From: Trema orientale
Taxonomy: Eukaryota > Streptophyta > Magnoliopsida > Rosales > Cannabaceae
NCBI GenBank assembly: GCA_002914845.1
Contig: JXTC01000119.1
Coordinates: forward strand, 712,418-776,417
Length of the DNA stretch: 64,000 bases
Direction of reading: 5' to 3'
Position numbers and translations under genes: made by a program. Shown here piece after piece: positions 44,498 to 55,872 of this stretch. Positions within the stretch are counted from its first letter, which is position 1. Each line of letters starts with the position of its first letter. The notes beneath the pieces are model-generated. The model saw only the letters and a list, made by a program, of their open reading frames with translations. It did no database searches and was not told where the DNA came from.

Positions 44498-46414
44498 AAC
44501 AGTTTTGCTGGTAATTGTGAATAATTGAGCATTGACCTAACCATATCCAAAGTGTCATATTTCTTTTTTCAGCAACACCATTCAATTGATGCGTTCCAAG
44601 TGCTATGAGTTGGGATAGGATCCCATTGTCTGTGAGAAATTCAGAGAATTTTCCAGAGAGGTATTCACTACCTCGATCAAATCGAAAGGTCTTTATGTTC
44701 TTTCCTAACTGCTTTTCATTTTCCGCTTTGAATTCTCTGAACTTTTTAAAAGAATCTGATTTGCGTTGCATTAGGTAAACATAACCAAATCTAGAATAAT
44801 CATCCTAAATGTAATGAAGTATTCAAAACCTCCTTGAGCTTGAATATTCATGGACCCGCAGACATCAGTGTGTACTAACTCAAGATATTCTTGAACTCTA
44901 AGTTCTTTTCCAGTAAATGGTCTTTTAGTAATTTTACCTCCCAGGCAGGATTCACAAGTTGGTAATGGTTTGACTTCTAACGAACTTAGAAGTCCATCAT
45001 TTACTAACCTCTGAATTCTATTTAGGTTAATATGACCGAGTCTTAAATGCCAGAGATAAGTTTCATCATTAGTACTCACTTTCACTTTCTTATATTTAGG
45101 TTCTACATGTTCAGAATCATTTTCAAGATTGTACAATGAGATGCTTTTAGGTTGAATAAAGAAAAGATTATTCCTATGAGTACCAGTGCAAATAAGACTT
45201 TTATTCTTTCTAATAGAAACTTTATTATCAAAATAGACAGAATAACCTTGTCTCATCAAACAGGAAATAGAAATCAAATTCCGTCTAAACACAGGTATAT
45301 AACAACAATTCTTTATTTCTAAAAACCTAAAATTATCAAAATTCAAAATAACATCTTCCATTACACGAGCTTCAACTATTGAGCCATCTCCCAATCGCAG
45401 TGTGAACTCTTCACTAGCAAACTTTCTAGTTTTTTTGAACCCCTGCAAAGTATTACAAACATGATCAGTGGCTCCCGAACCTACGATCCAAGAATCGATA
45501 GAATCAACCACATGACAAGCCTCAATGAACAAATTGTTATTACCTTGTTTGTCCTTACCATTGTCCTTCTCCTTCTTAAGGGCTAGGTAAGTTTTGCAGT
45601 TCCTCTTCCAATGTCCATCCTCACCGCAGTGGAAATATTTTTTCTTTGGTTTGGCATCCTTCTTGGTCTTCTTTTTCTTTGGAGCTAGAGAAGCAGGAGT
45701 CTTTTTCTTACCTTTACCTTTGCCTTTTGACTTAGGTTTGGAAGAACTCGCTTGAGCTACATTAGCCTCAGCTGACCCCGATTTATTCATCTTAAGAATA
45801 TTCTCAGTAATTTGCAGATCTTTCATCAAGCCAGTAAGAGTATAATCTTTCCGACGAATCTTATGATCAATCTTAAATTGATTGAAAGTGTCTGATAATG
45901 TGTTCAAAATCATGTCAATTTGGGTGTCACAATAAATTTTAGCTCCAAGGATTTCCAGTTCGTTAAGGTATGTGATGACTTTCATCATATGTTCCCAAAC
46001 TGGAGTACCCTTCTTTTGTCGAAGATTCATGAATGCACTAGTAGCCTCATTTCTAGCTTGACGACCGAGCCTGGCGAATATTTCGTCAACACTCAGTATC
46101 ATGTCAGCAGTAGTATCCATCCCACGATATTGTTGTTGTAATATATTGCTCATTGAGCCAAGTATATAGCACTTAGCCATCTCATCAGATTGTTTCCACT
46201 TATCATATAAGTTTCTTTCATCGTTGGTGGATTCCTCAGTTGGCTGAGCAGGACATGGAGTGGTAAGAACCCATTTGTGTTTATCAGTAGTAAGCACTAT
46301 ATCTAGGTTACGTTTCCAGTCTACATAGTTTTTATCGTCCAGCTTGTTTTGTGTGAGTAAAGTGGATAAAGGATTAAGTACCATATCTACTGAAAATAAA
46401 TAAACATTCCACAT
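44481..46414 (-). pseudogene. Copia family B gag, protease and integrase core parts (fossil)
   Basis: Begins with a gag of the UBN2 class (NKLDDKNYVDWKRNLDIVL), a lysine-rich linker, and a zinc-knuckle region around HCGEDGHWKRNC. Then come a protease region around SWIVGSGATDHVC, GAG_pre-integrase (LWHLRLGHINLNRIQRLV, CESCLGGK) and integrase core text (FRFDRGSEYLS, NGVAEKRNM). Codons and order are typical of the Tork/Tnt1-like side of Ty1-copia. Confidence 0.88.
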
Positions 46415-46469
46415 ATAAGCAAATATTATTTATTATGTTTCGAATAATTAACATAAAGTATTAGGCATA

Positions 46470-46930
46470 CAATATGTAAGTGAAGTATCCTTAAGACTAT
46501 CACTTATATTCATGGTAATTTAACCTACCACTGATTACAAGCCTCCTACGGGAAGTCATGCAGTCAGCAGGTCTAACTAAAATAGTTTCAATTAGTAAAT
46601 AGACAGATAACTCTTATCCCATATTTCTAACTACCATTCTCTTTGGTCCTCTAATCGACTAATAAGAACTCTTACGGGAGGATATTAATGTTTTGAGTTG
46701 AATGTTTAACCATTGTTTCGGTAACTAAGCTTTCTAAATAAGACCGTCTCCTACGGGCGATCAGCCTCATATAGTCTACCTAGTACCTAATCCTTAGAAG
46801 CTCATTTCCAATATTACCCGGACGAAAACTCTCCTACGGGAGCTCAGCAAGATTCTGAGGCGAGACTCATCCTAATATATAATGAACCAACAACGGAGAC
46901 CATAGGTATCACATACCTTTTCCCACTCAA
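46470..46930 (-). other. Conserved Copia leader block with CTCCTACGGGAG motifs
   Basis: Four plus-strand motif copies, near 46552 (CTCCTACGGGA), 46672 (CTCTTACGGGAG), 46749 (CTCCTACGGG) and 46832 (CTCCTACGGGAG), lie upstream of gag. The block is collinear with 16196-16665 of family A. See the finding on this block. Confidence 0.75.
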
Positions 46931-47099
46931 TATTTTATAATTAGGGATTTATAGATTTTACCCATTTATCTAACTAGCTTAGTAATCTAAAATCAGTTTT
47001 GTAAGCATGTTCATATTTGCATGAGAGTAGCTCTAATTATCTATATGACATGTTACTAAAGATCATGTAATAATACTTAATTATTAGGCATACATGCAA

Positions 47100-47995
47100 C
47101 ATTGTCCTAATAATACCAAGGTAGTAAGCAGATAATTAATTAAATATTAATATTTTATTAATTTCCGGTAATTTAAAAATTATTTAACATTTAAATAATT
47201 CAAATTGATAAGATAATATTAAATATTTAAATATGGAAGATAATATTTAAAATTTAAATTGGAAAAGATTTTCACAAAATCTAATCAGTTTAAATAAAAG
47301 ATTTAACTAATTAAATCTCCTTAAATATCTCAAATTTAAATTTCAACTTTTGAAATCTTAATTTGAATTTAACTTCCTTAAATATCTCATATTATCTTAT
47401 CCTATCAGATTTGAATTCAAAATTCAAATCAATATTTAATCTCATTAAAAATCTACCAACCATAAATTCAAATTTGAAGATTTGAAAAGATATTCTGATT
47501 TAAATTTAAATTTCAAATCTTCACAAAATTCGAAATTTAAAAAATAGAAAATTTTACAAATAAAATCTCCTACAATATCTCTAATTTGAATTTAAATAAA
47601 TTTAAAATTCAAAAATAGATTACCAACTATCATATAATCAGTTTTTCAAAATATCTATTCAAAATTTGAATTTAAAACTAAATAGATATTATCTCATAAT
47701 ATCTAATTTTTAAAAATTCCAATTTTAAAAATATTTATATACCAAATGTAAAATTTTATATATAAAGCATAAAAATTTATATACTCAGTACATTAACTGA
47801 AATTGATAAACATACTTACCAACCAAGTGTAAAAACATATATACTTGGATATTTAGCTATAAAATTTAAAAAGTGGACATCTACTTAATCAAATTTAAAA
47901 TATTGGATATCCACCTAAATTTCTCTATAAAAAATGATAGATTCAAGTATATATTAGAAGATTAAAAAAAATAGAAATTTTTAAAAATTAAATGC
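47100..47995. other. Very AT-rich spacer of Copia family B
   Basis: Noncoding, dense in AAATTTGAATTTAAAT and ATAATATTTAAA blocks, like 13740-15960 in family A. It ends near 48000 where the Mutator-like MITE region begins. Confidence 0.6.
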
Positions 47996-48062
47996 AACAA
48001 AGTTCACCCACTTTAATTTCTCTAGATTCATTGTTTATGGACCTAACTTCATCTTGGTCATT

Positions 48063-48921
48063 GAGGAAATTTGATTTTTTATGGTAATTTTTAAAAAGAA
48101 ATAAAAAATCTCGGATTTCGAAATTGTTTGAAAAATCTCAGATATTGAAATTGCTTGAAAAATCCCGGATTTTAATAAAAAAAATACCACTTTTAAAAGT
48201 ATTTAGAAAAACATCACTTTTAATTAATTGAAGGATATTTGAGGTAACCAGTCAAGTTACCTGAATAGAGATGGCAAAATAGGCGGGCTGGCCTGCCATA
48301 ACGGGCTCAGTGGGGTAGACGGGCCGAACCTGGCCCTCAAAAGGAAAAATAAAGCTCGGCTCGACCCGGCCCGTTGGCCCCCTAGGCTCCTAAGGCCAAG
48401 ACCGGACCGAGCCGAGCCGAACTGCTCCATCCCGTCCTCGACCCTTTTTTTTTTCTTTATTTTTCAAAAACAAGGACCTAGAATTCTGGGCCACTAAAAA
48501 AATTTACAATAACAAGGGCTTAGAATAGGCCCTTAAAGACAAAAAAAAAAAAACGGACTGGGCCGAGATTCTCAAGCCCAACCTGGCCTTGACCCGCAGG
48601 CCACAATAACGAGCCGCGGGCCGGCATGTTAGGCCCAGCCCGAATTGCCATCTCTTTACCTGAGGTAGCTTCAAGTGATTAGATTGGTTATTCCAAGTAA
48701 CCCAATTGGTTATTCCAAGTAACCCAACTGTAGAGTACTATTGAAAAATACCAATTTTGAAAAAAAATGATATTTTTATAAATATTTATTAAAAGTGTTA
48801 TTTTTATAAAAGACTTTTAAAGTGATATTTTTCTAAATCAATATGGGATTTTTCAAAACATTCAACCCATCCAGGGTTTTTTAGTTTTTGATACTTTGAG
48901 TCTGAGATTTTTTAAGAAACC
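48063..48921. mobile_element. MULE-type MITE, split by a hAT MITE
   Basis: CTTGGTCATT occurs at 48053-48062 and 48922-48931 (9-10 bp target duplication). The interior has AAAAATCTCGGATTT and AAAATACCACTTTTAAAA blocks and imperfect inverted ends. Without the nested element it is about 460 bp. A relative lies at 50078-50473. Confidence 0.7.
48265..48655. mobile_element. Non-autonomous hAT MITE, GC-rich, 8-bp TSD
   Basis: 391 bp. Inverted ends (A)TAGAGATGGCAA and TTGCCATCTCT, flanked by TTACCTGA at 48257-48264 and 48656-48663. The interior is rich in GGCCCG, GGGCCG and CGAGCCG blocks, in strong contrast to its AT-rich host element. The 8-bp duplication is diagnostic for hAT. Confidence 0.92.
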
Positions 48922-48959
48922 CTTGGTCATTTGCAACTACGAAAGCCACCATATTTAAA

Positions 48960-49430
48960 TGGTCGAGTATTTATAAGAAATACCATTTTTTTAAAGATCA
49001 ATTTAAAAATGGTTGTTTTCTATACCTATTTAATAGAACGACCATTTTATAAAATTATTTTTATAAGTGGCCATTTTTCAGTTGATTTATTAATTTAATA
49101 ATAAATTAATTTTATACAAAATAAATCATTTTTAAAAAATAAATTAATTTTTTATAAAATAAATCAATATATTTTGATATACTAAATATAAAAAAGGCTG
49201 ACTTTTTTTGTTTTTTTACATCGATTTAATAAAACGGCTATTTTATAATTTTATTTTGATAAATATCCAATTTTTATTTAATCTATTTTGAAAAAAATAA
49301 ATCAATTTATTTTAATCTACTAAACATAAAAAAGGACTATGTTTCAAATACTTTTCAAAATTAGGGCATTTTTTAACAATATTTGAACAAGGGCCACTTT
49401 TCAAATAGTGATCCAAAATTCGGCCATTTG
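48960..49430 (+). repeat. AT-rich repeat, copy 1
   Basis: GTATTTATAAGAAATACCAT, GATCAATTTAAAAATGG, GGCCATTTTTCAGTTGATTT and AATAAATCAATATATTTTGA blocks recur in reverse orientation at 50490-50815. Probably a MITE family; termini unclear. Confidence 0.6.
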
Positions 49431-49633
49431 ACTCTCTTCATAGTCTTACCTTTGATTATGGATCCAACCCACCTTTAATTTGTTTCTCTGGCCCTATGTT
49501 GTTATTTTGTAATTTGTTGAGACACTATATCTACTACTACTTAAAAAGGGAAAATAGACAAATTAAGGGTTTAGATGCAAATGACACTAATTTTCAATAG
49601 ACAGATTTCAGAGTTTAGATCCAAATGACATTG

Positions 49634-49775
49634 AGGAATGCTAAATATAGTTTTTCTAACACTTTTCTTATCTTATTGCTTGATATGTGGATTCTACTAA
49701 TAATATAATGAATCATAATAGAAACACATATCAAGCAGTGATATAGTGCAAAAGAGATTGTATTTAGTATTTCCC
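49634..49775. mobile_element. Foldback MITE
   Basis: Left arm GGAATGCTAAATATAG...GCTTGATATGTGGATTC pairs with the right arm, reversed GGAAATACTAAATACAATC...GCTTGATATGTGTTTC. Arms are about 55-60 bp with a 26-bp centre. Confidence 0.72.
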
Positions 49776-50077
49776 AATGAGATTTTTAGGACATTTTTTA
49801 GGATAATTTTTCTGGAAGTGACACAAAATATATAATAAATACTAAAAAATAGTGTTTATGAATTTGTAATAATATTTGTGATTACTTTGGGCTTGCTTGG
49901 ATACACTTTTATTTTGTAATTTTTGTTTATTTAAATGAAATGAAAGGTGAAGACCTTTTGAAGTAAATTCTTGAGAAGATTTAATCACTATTTTCATTTT
50001 AAAAAACAAAAAATACAAAACAAAAATGTATCCAAATAAGCTCTTTATTTGTGACTACGGTCATAAATGTTATAATA

Positions 50078-50473
50078 GAGAAATTTTGATTTCATGGTAA
50101 AAATTCAACAAAAAAAATTACCAAATTTTAAATTTTTTTGAAAAATCCTGAATTATTCAGAAAAATACTATTTTTTCACAAAGGTACTTGAGGTCATCAG
50201 TCAAGTTACTTAAGATAACAAGTTTGACTACCTCAAATAGCTCAATTTTTTTACCCCAAGTAACCGAATTTGTCATCTTGAGTATCTTTGAAAAGTACCA
50301 ATTTGGAAAAAAATGGCATTTTTATAAATATTTATGAAAGTGTTATGTTTCTAAATAAAATTTTTTGAAAATAATATGTTTGTAAATAAATCAAAGATTT
50401 TTCAAAAAGTTTAGCCCCTCCAATATTTTTCAATTTTTCTTACTTTAGGATTGAGTTTTTTTTTTAGAAGCCC
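50078..50473. mobile_element. MULE-type MITE, relative of 48063-48921
   Basis: Shares GAAATTTTGATTTCATGGTAA, the GTCAAGTTACTT and CTACCTCAA... region, GGAAAAAAATGGCATTTTTA and GATTTTTCAAAA... blocks in the same order. TTATAA-like sequence borders both sides, but the duplication is imperfect. Confidence 0.6.
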
Positions 50474-50489
50474 TTATAACTAGGGCTTT

Positions 50490-50815
50490 CAAGCCAAATG
50501 GCTGAATTTTTTTATCACTGTTTAAAAAATGACCGTTTTTCAAATACTATTAAACAATGACCGAATTTTGAAACTTATTTAAAAAATGACTATTTTTCAT
50601 ATTTAATAGATCAAAATATATTGATTTATTTACTTATAAAATTGACCTTTTTAAAAAAAATTGATTTATTTTTTAAAAAATAGATCAACTGAAATGGTGA
50701 TTTATCAAAATAAATTTATAAAACGGTTGTTTATTAAATAAGTGTAAAAAATAGTTTTTTTATTTTTAAAAATTGATCTAAAAAAAGACATTTCTTATAA
50801 ATACTCTTATAAACT
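50490..50815 (-). repeat. AT-rich repeat, copy 2 (inverted)
   Basis: Reverse-complement relative of 48960-49430, sharing the TATAAGAAATG, GTTGATCTATTTT and AATATATTGATTTAT landmarks. Confidence 0.6.
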
Positions 50816-52230
50816 CTCAGTCATAAATTTTGTGATAGTCCTAAAAGCCGTCATGGAAAATAGTCATGAAAAAGTCAATTCGGCCTAAATCACTCGTCCC
50901 CGTGCCTGGATCCCCTACAAGACAACGAAATATGTTGGCTAATTCTAATGCTATAGCAACTATTTTCTTTGGAGAGGTCAATATTATTGTCTTTCCTTCA
51001 ATTTGTAAATATCCTTTCCAAGGGCTTTAATGTTAAGTTTGTAAATTTCCATTCTAAATTCGTATTTTCCTTTTTTTTTTTTATAAAATAACTATATTTA
51101 GTTAGAGCCTTCCAAGTATAGTTCCCCAACATCACCCAGTTTTGTTTCCATCTTTTTTTCTTATTTGTTTATTGATTATTCTTCCTTCGTTTTTTCGCTC
51201 TGGAATAATAATTTATTAAAAAGAGGAAAGTGTAATTTTGCTCTGGCATTAACATGAATTATTCTCAGTGAATTCAGAATCAATTAAAACATGTAAAAAA
51301 ACAAATGCCATAATAACTTGCTCGATATTCTATTATGTATGCATACACATAGAAAATCATATACATGCATGACAAAGAAGAGATTATATTAGAATGCATA
51401 CACTTTTGAAACCACCTGGAAGTCTAACCAGTCAGCACTGGGGGTATTTGTGTTGATTGTGCATGTGTAGCTTCATTTCTACTTGTACATCCTATAATTA
51501 ATAATATAAAATGATCAATTAAAATAATGTTCGTTGGAGCACAGTGGTGTGGGTGAATGTCAGGCCAGTGATAATTAATTTGTGTCTTTCTTTTTTTTAA
51601 AAAAAAAAAAATTTTGCTGGAGAATTAATTTGCGTTTTATTATCTCCAAAGGGGTTTCCAACCATACCGACAAATTTTGTCTGGATATTAATGTTCCAAG
51701 GCAATTATAATTTAGACATCAGTCCCTACTTCACCTTCCAAGAATAAGAAAATATAATTAATCGAGGGGAAGTTGGGGATGCATCCAACACCAAAATTGG
51801 GAGATTATTATTATTTTGAAAAAATAAATTGAAAACAAGTCCTAACTAAAGCATTAGTTTATAATTTGGCTTAATTTTAATTAATCTTCTTGAGTGGCGT
51901 AATTTGTCTGCTTTTTGCTTGGCTTCATTTATCTGCTGTTTTCCACTTTTCTTAGCATCCAAACAGTTGGATGGTCTATTTCAATTTCATGGTCAGTAGC
52001 CCTAAGGAGGAAAATGAGACTATACTACTTATGTTTTCTTAATTAATGTAATTATCAAGGCCCTACAGGTTTGTTTATGGTTTTTGGCCAGGGTACATAG
52101 AGTTCGAGATTATCTTTTAATATAACATGCATGTAATGAAACCTAAAGTTTTTTCATTATTTTTTCCCTCTCAAAAAAAAAAAGATAAAAAAGATAAAAA
52201 AGCAGACATTTTCAAAAGAAAAGAGTTTTT

Positions 52231-52249
52231 TTTTTTTTAACAAAAAAGG
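52231..52249 (-). mobile_element. Possible 19-bp poly-T insertion with 11-bp TSD
   Basis: AAAGAGTTTTT occurs at 52220-52230 and 52250-52260, flanking a T run plus AACAAAAAAGG. Low-complexity flanks make this less certain than the others. Confidence 0.45.
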
Positions 52250-52848
52250 AAAGAGTTTTTAATACACAATATTGACAAATATCTGTAGTACTAAATATAT
52301 ATAAAGCCAAATCACTATCAACATAGAGTTAAAAGTAATTTTTTTTTTTTTTTTTTTTTTACATTGGTGGTGGGAGGATTCAAAATATATGCTTCAACAT
52401 TAGAGACCGGTGTATAAGATGTTCGTAATCATGGAGTGTTCTATTAAAACTTGGAAAGTTGTAAATTTTTGCTCAGAAATAGTTTAATTAGGGTAGAAAA
52501 GGAGATGATATTATCCACAATGAGAAAACATAGAAAGGAATGCTCTTGAACTGCAATTGAAGAATTCAAAACTTTAGTGTCAGATTTTTGATTAAAAGAA
52601 GTTTCTTTTGCTGATTTGATATATATATATATATAAATATATATGGATGTTGCGTGGGCAACATCGGCCGAACCAAATTGAACAGTAATGTTCTCTGTGT
52701 GTAGGTGTTTCTTCCATATTTGTAAAAAACTAATCACATTCAAAGGGTTATAAAGATAAATATAATCAGTCCTTAATTCTAAGGTTTTGGGTTGAGACAT
52801 CGATACCTAGAATGTAACAATATGTCACTATAGAAATACAATTTGGTG

Positions 52849-52871
52849 TCCTTTTCAAAAAAAAAAAAAAA
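52849..52871 (+). mobile_element. 23-bp poly-A insertion with 17-bp TSD
   Basis: AGAAATACAATTTGGTG occurs at 52832-52848 and 52872-52888. The insert is TCCTTTTC plus an A run, like the tip of the LINE tail (TCCTTTATTCAAAA) seen near 21950. Confidence 0.82.
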
Positions 52872-54674
52872 AGAAATACAATTTGGTGATATAAAATAAG
52901 TTGGTATATATCTAAAGTTACTTGTACTCAGATTAATATTAGCAATTACCTTGACCAATCATGAATCCCCTGATTTAGTCACAAATAAAGCTGAAAATTT
53001 TTTAAATGGAAGTTAGAAACAATGAAAAACAACATAGCTTTCATGTTGAGCTCATATACATATCATATGTGTACAGAAGTACACGACGAGAAAAATGGTT
53101 TTTCTAAAGTAGCTTCTTGTGGCTGAGAGGGTATCGACCAATAGTAATGGCTTATAAAGCAGGTCCCGTAATTTTAGTATGCGGTTCAATTTTCAGCTGG
53201 CCAGATTTGGACCCTTGCCAGACGGTCCCATAAAAACAATATTGTATGCATTGATTTGGACTATATATATTACCATAATATCTGCAAAATTGCAATATCC
53301 AACGAAATTGTGGCTTGTGGGATATCAAATCACTTGAGAAAATGTTGAAAAAAAAAAAGATTAATAGAATTTAATTTTAAATTCGAAGTTGAAATATCTT
53401 TTTTTTCCCCCCCCCAGATTCTGTCTTTTTATTAATCCTTTTGCAAAATACTGCCAAATTTTGTGGGCTCGAAGTTTGAACTTACCAGAAATGGTAGAAG
53501 AAAACATGCAAACAGTTGAAACACTTTCACATGCAAAAAAGTGCTTAAAAATAAATTTTGAGCACCATCAATATGATGGTTATGGAGTATTGGGACCCAT
53601 ATTCCAATTCATCACCTTGATTAATTTGTAAAGAAATTCATCAATAATCAGACGGTCCAAATACCATCTAAAATGAGTGTATGTCATAATTAATGTCCAA
53701 AAGATACATATATGTGCAATATTAAAACCCTCAAATGGACCCTCCCCCTCCCATACCTCACATGTTGCCCACTAACACTCACATCTCAACTTCTATTTAT
53801 TGGGCGGGGCACATTTCGGATGGGACATATATCAAATTTTAAGAAGGCTGCAACAACCTAGTTAAACAGCTCTATATCTTATTTACTTGTGGCAACACTT
53901 AAGTGGGGTCACTAGATGGTCCAAGGTCAAGATGATATTATGAACATCAAATCAATCATATATAGATAATTGATCGATCCGTATATTTGTGAAGGGATAG
54001 GCATGAAGCAAATTTCTTGGTGTCATGATATTATTTTGGAATCTTATCATTTACTCCAAAGTGAATCTCAGCTTATTAAGTACCACTGCATGAAGTAAAA
54101 AGAATACTTAGTAACCGGCACTCATCATTTACATGCATCATAAATGTTATAACCCAGCTACATTACTACTTTTACCCTACCTAGTTGGAAAATTTTGTTA
54201 ATTTGTTCCCAAAAAAAAAAAAGTTTAATGAACTAAATTCAATGCTTGCAATGAAGTTTGTCTAGCAATTTTATACTCTTGAGGTGCTTAGGGTCTAGAA
54301 ATATTCTCCCACTTATATATAAGATGGTAGCGAGGGAGACTTCCTCACCTTTGTCAAAGCCATTTCAGAAAATCTAAAACCAGAAAAGATAAAAAGTAAA
54401 AAGAAGAAGTTGATCACTCTCAGTTTCCAATGAAAGCCCCAACCCACATGATCTTGCTTGGGATATTGATAGATCACAATAAACCCTCTCTCAAAAGAAG
54501 ATTTTGCTATGCCCCATTTCCCACACTCCCTTCCCCCTTCTCCCAATTCACTCCAAAATATTAACAAAGCCATTTCTCTCTCCCTCTCTCCAAAAAAAAA
54601 AAAAAAATTGTAGTATTTTCGTCCCACCTACGCACCTAATATTTAGTGACCGGGGAACGTTCAATTACGAATAA

Positions 54675-54705
54675 ACACGTGTCTTGCGCTAGGTAGAACC
54701 ACGTG
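54675..54705. promoter_or_regulatory. Two ACGT elements (ABRE and G-box) upstream of the PADRE gene
   Basis: ACACGTGTC (54675-54683) and CCACGTGTGCC (core 54700-54705) stand 24 bp apart, about 600-630 bp before the start codon at 55309. Paired ACGT elements are typical of ABA- and stress-responsive promoters. Inference from motif and spacing. Confidence 0.5.
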
Positions 54706-54956
54706 TGCCAGGTCACCCCTTTGGAAAAAGGGTCTTATAGTTTTTGCTTACTTGGTAGTCCTAATCATGCGCTAGCATGTGTATGTGTGTCATGTACAAA
54801 GCCTCCAACTTTCAAACCCAACCCAAAATTATTGAGCTCTTTAAGGGGCGACGGGGAAGCCCAAGCCAAGGGCATGGTTGGGGGTCCCTAAATGATGGAT
54901 CCAAAAGGCAAAGTACAGATGGAGGTGCAATTATTCATGCCATGAATTTCATCCTA

Positions 54957-54957
54957 A

Positions 54958-54990
<33 letters not shown>
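54957..54990. repeat. (TA)n microsatellite
   Basis: About 15 TA dinucleotides in the promoter region of the PADRE gene. Confidence 0.9.
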
Positions 54991-54992
<2 letters not shown>

Positions 54993-55050
54993 CACCCCAA
55001 ACCAGAAAAAAAAAAAAAAAAAACCTTTTTTAAAAAAAGAAAAAAACCCA

Positions 55051-55308
55051 TATAATAAAAACATCACTCGATACATAAAATTTCTAAGTCACTGATTCCC
55101 ACTCACTCATAGAGAATTGGCAAAATAGAAAAGAAAAGACACTTCTCTCTCTTTCTTAATTTCTTTCTTTCTTTCTTCTCTCTTATATTTTTCAATTTTT
55201 TCTTCTTCTTCTCTCTCTCTCTATGAGAGAGAATTTGATGAGAAGGAGGAAGAGAGAGAGAGTGTTTAGTTAGTTAGGAGCAGTAGATAGAGGAGGCAAA
55301 GCAAAAAC
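55051..55308 (+). promoter_or_regulatory. Core promoter and CT/GA-rich 5' leader of the PADRE gene
   Basis: A TATA-like TATAATAAAA lies at 55051-55060. A pyrimidine-rich tract (about 55143-55225, CTTTCTTTCTTTC and CTCTCTCT) is followed by GAGAGAGAG. Pyrimidine-rich leaders near the start site are common in plant stress and housekeeping genes. The transcription start is not determined. Confidence 0.4.
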
Positions 55309-55872
55309 ATGAAAAACACCATCCGGTGTTGCATCTCTTGCATTCTACCATGCGGAGCCCTGGACGTGATCCGGATCGTCCATTCCAACGGCCGAGTCGA
55401 AGAGATCAGCGGCTCCATCCGCGCCAGCGAGGTCATGAAGGCCCACCCAAAGCACGTCCTCAAGAAGCCCTCCACGTCATCACCCTCCGAGGACGGCGTC
55501 GTTCCCCGCATCGTCATAGTCCCCCCCGACGCCGAGCTCCAGCGCGGCAAGATTTACTTCCTCATGCCCGCCCCCTCGCCGGCGCCGGACAAGCCCGGCC
55601 GCCACCGATCGTCGGCGAAGAAGAAGAGGAGGCCGCCGCCGCAGTCGCCGACGGAGACCGGTACTCGCGGAACGGACCGTCATATTATCAGTAACGGTAA
55701 CGGTAACGCCGCCGCCATAGCCATGGCGAACGTCAACTTACTGATTTCGGATCATTACTTGAGCGAAATCCTGTCCGAGAAGCTCTCCACCCAGAGAGAT
55801 CGGCGGCGAGGCCGTGCCGGAGTTTGGAGGCCTCATTTAGAAAGCATCTCTGAGTCGCCCTCTGATGTTTGA
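55309..55872 (+). CDS. DUF4228 / PADRE domain protein
   Basis: An uninterrupted 187-residue frame from the first ATG, starting MKNTIRCCISCILPCGALDV. Plant DUF4228 (PADRE) proteins are small, plant-specific, and often induced by pathogens, cold or ABA; the molecular role is not established. Domain landmarks: IRIVHSNGRVEEISGSI (about 21-37), ASEVMKAHPKHVLKKPS (39-55), and ELQRGKIYFLMP (77-88), the usual PADRE end. A proline/basic disordered segment follows (KKKRRPPPQSP), then a conserved-looking helix NLLISDHYLSEILSEKLS and a tail GRAGVWRPHLESISESP. The C-terminal parts match the two-part layout of the family. The N-terminal cysteines (RCCISCILPC) could be lipidated. GC-rich relative to its surroundings. 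Promoter elements lie at 54675-54705. Confidence 0.93.
   Translation: MKNTIRCCISCILPCGALDVIRIVHSNGRVEEISGSIRASEVMKAHPKHVLKKPSTSSPSEDGVVPRIVIVPPDAELQRGKIYFLMPAPSPAPDKPGRHRSSAKKKRRPPPQSPTETGTRGTDRHIISNGNGNAAAIAMANVNLLISDHYLSEILSEKLSTQRDRRRGRAGVWRPHLESISESPSDV

Larger units (their letters stand above)
40716..47995 (-). mobile_element. Third Copia fossil (family B), minus strand, all protein domains recognisable
   Basis: From the 5' side (right): AT-rich spacer, conserved leader block, gag, protease, integrase, reverse transcriptase and RNase H in Ty1-copia order, then a polypurine tract and one LTR (40716-42418). I find no second LTR or primer site near 48 kb, so the 5' end is missing. It is broken, with about five or six breaks in the coding part. 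Without a paired LTR, age cannot be estimated from the sequence. Confidence 0.9.
50816..54660. other. AT-rich intergenic DNA
   Basis: No host gene recognised. A minus-strand frame at 52444-52800 and a plus frame at 53389-53631 are open but match nothing I know and contain repeats. Long homopolymers lie at 51593-51610 and 52340-52362. Two small poly-A/T insertions are listed separately. Confidence 0.5.

Noticed and set aside
51580-51640. Another poly-A/T insertion flanked by AATTAATTTG
   Set aside because: The flanking 10-mer is low complexity and common in this AT-rich sequence, so a target duplication is not convincing.
52444-52800. 118-codon minus-strand frame
   Set aside because: Contains a translated TA microsatellite (IYIYIYIYI), matches no domain I know, and is in AT-rich intergenic DNA.
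54313-54627. 104-codon minus-strand frame upstream of the PADRE gene
   Set aside because: Composed of translated homopolymer and CT/GA repeats (FFFFF, EREREM); no domain, and it lies in the PADRE promoter.
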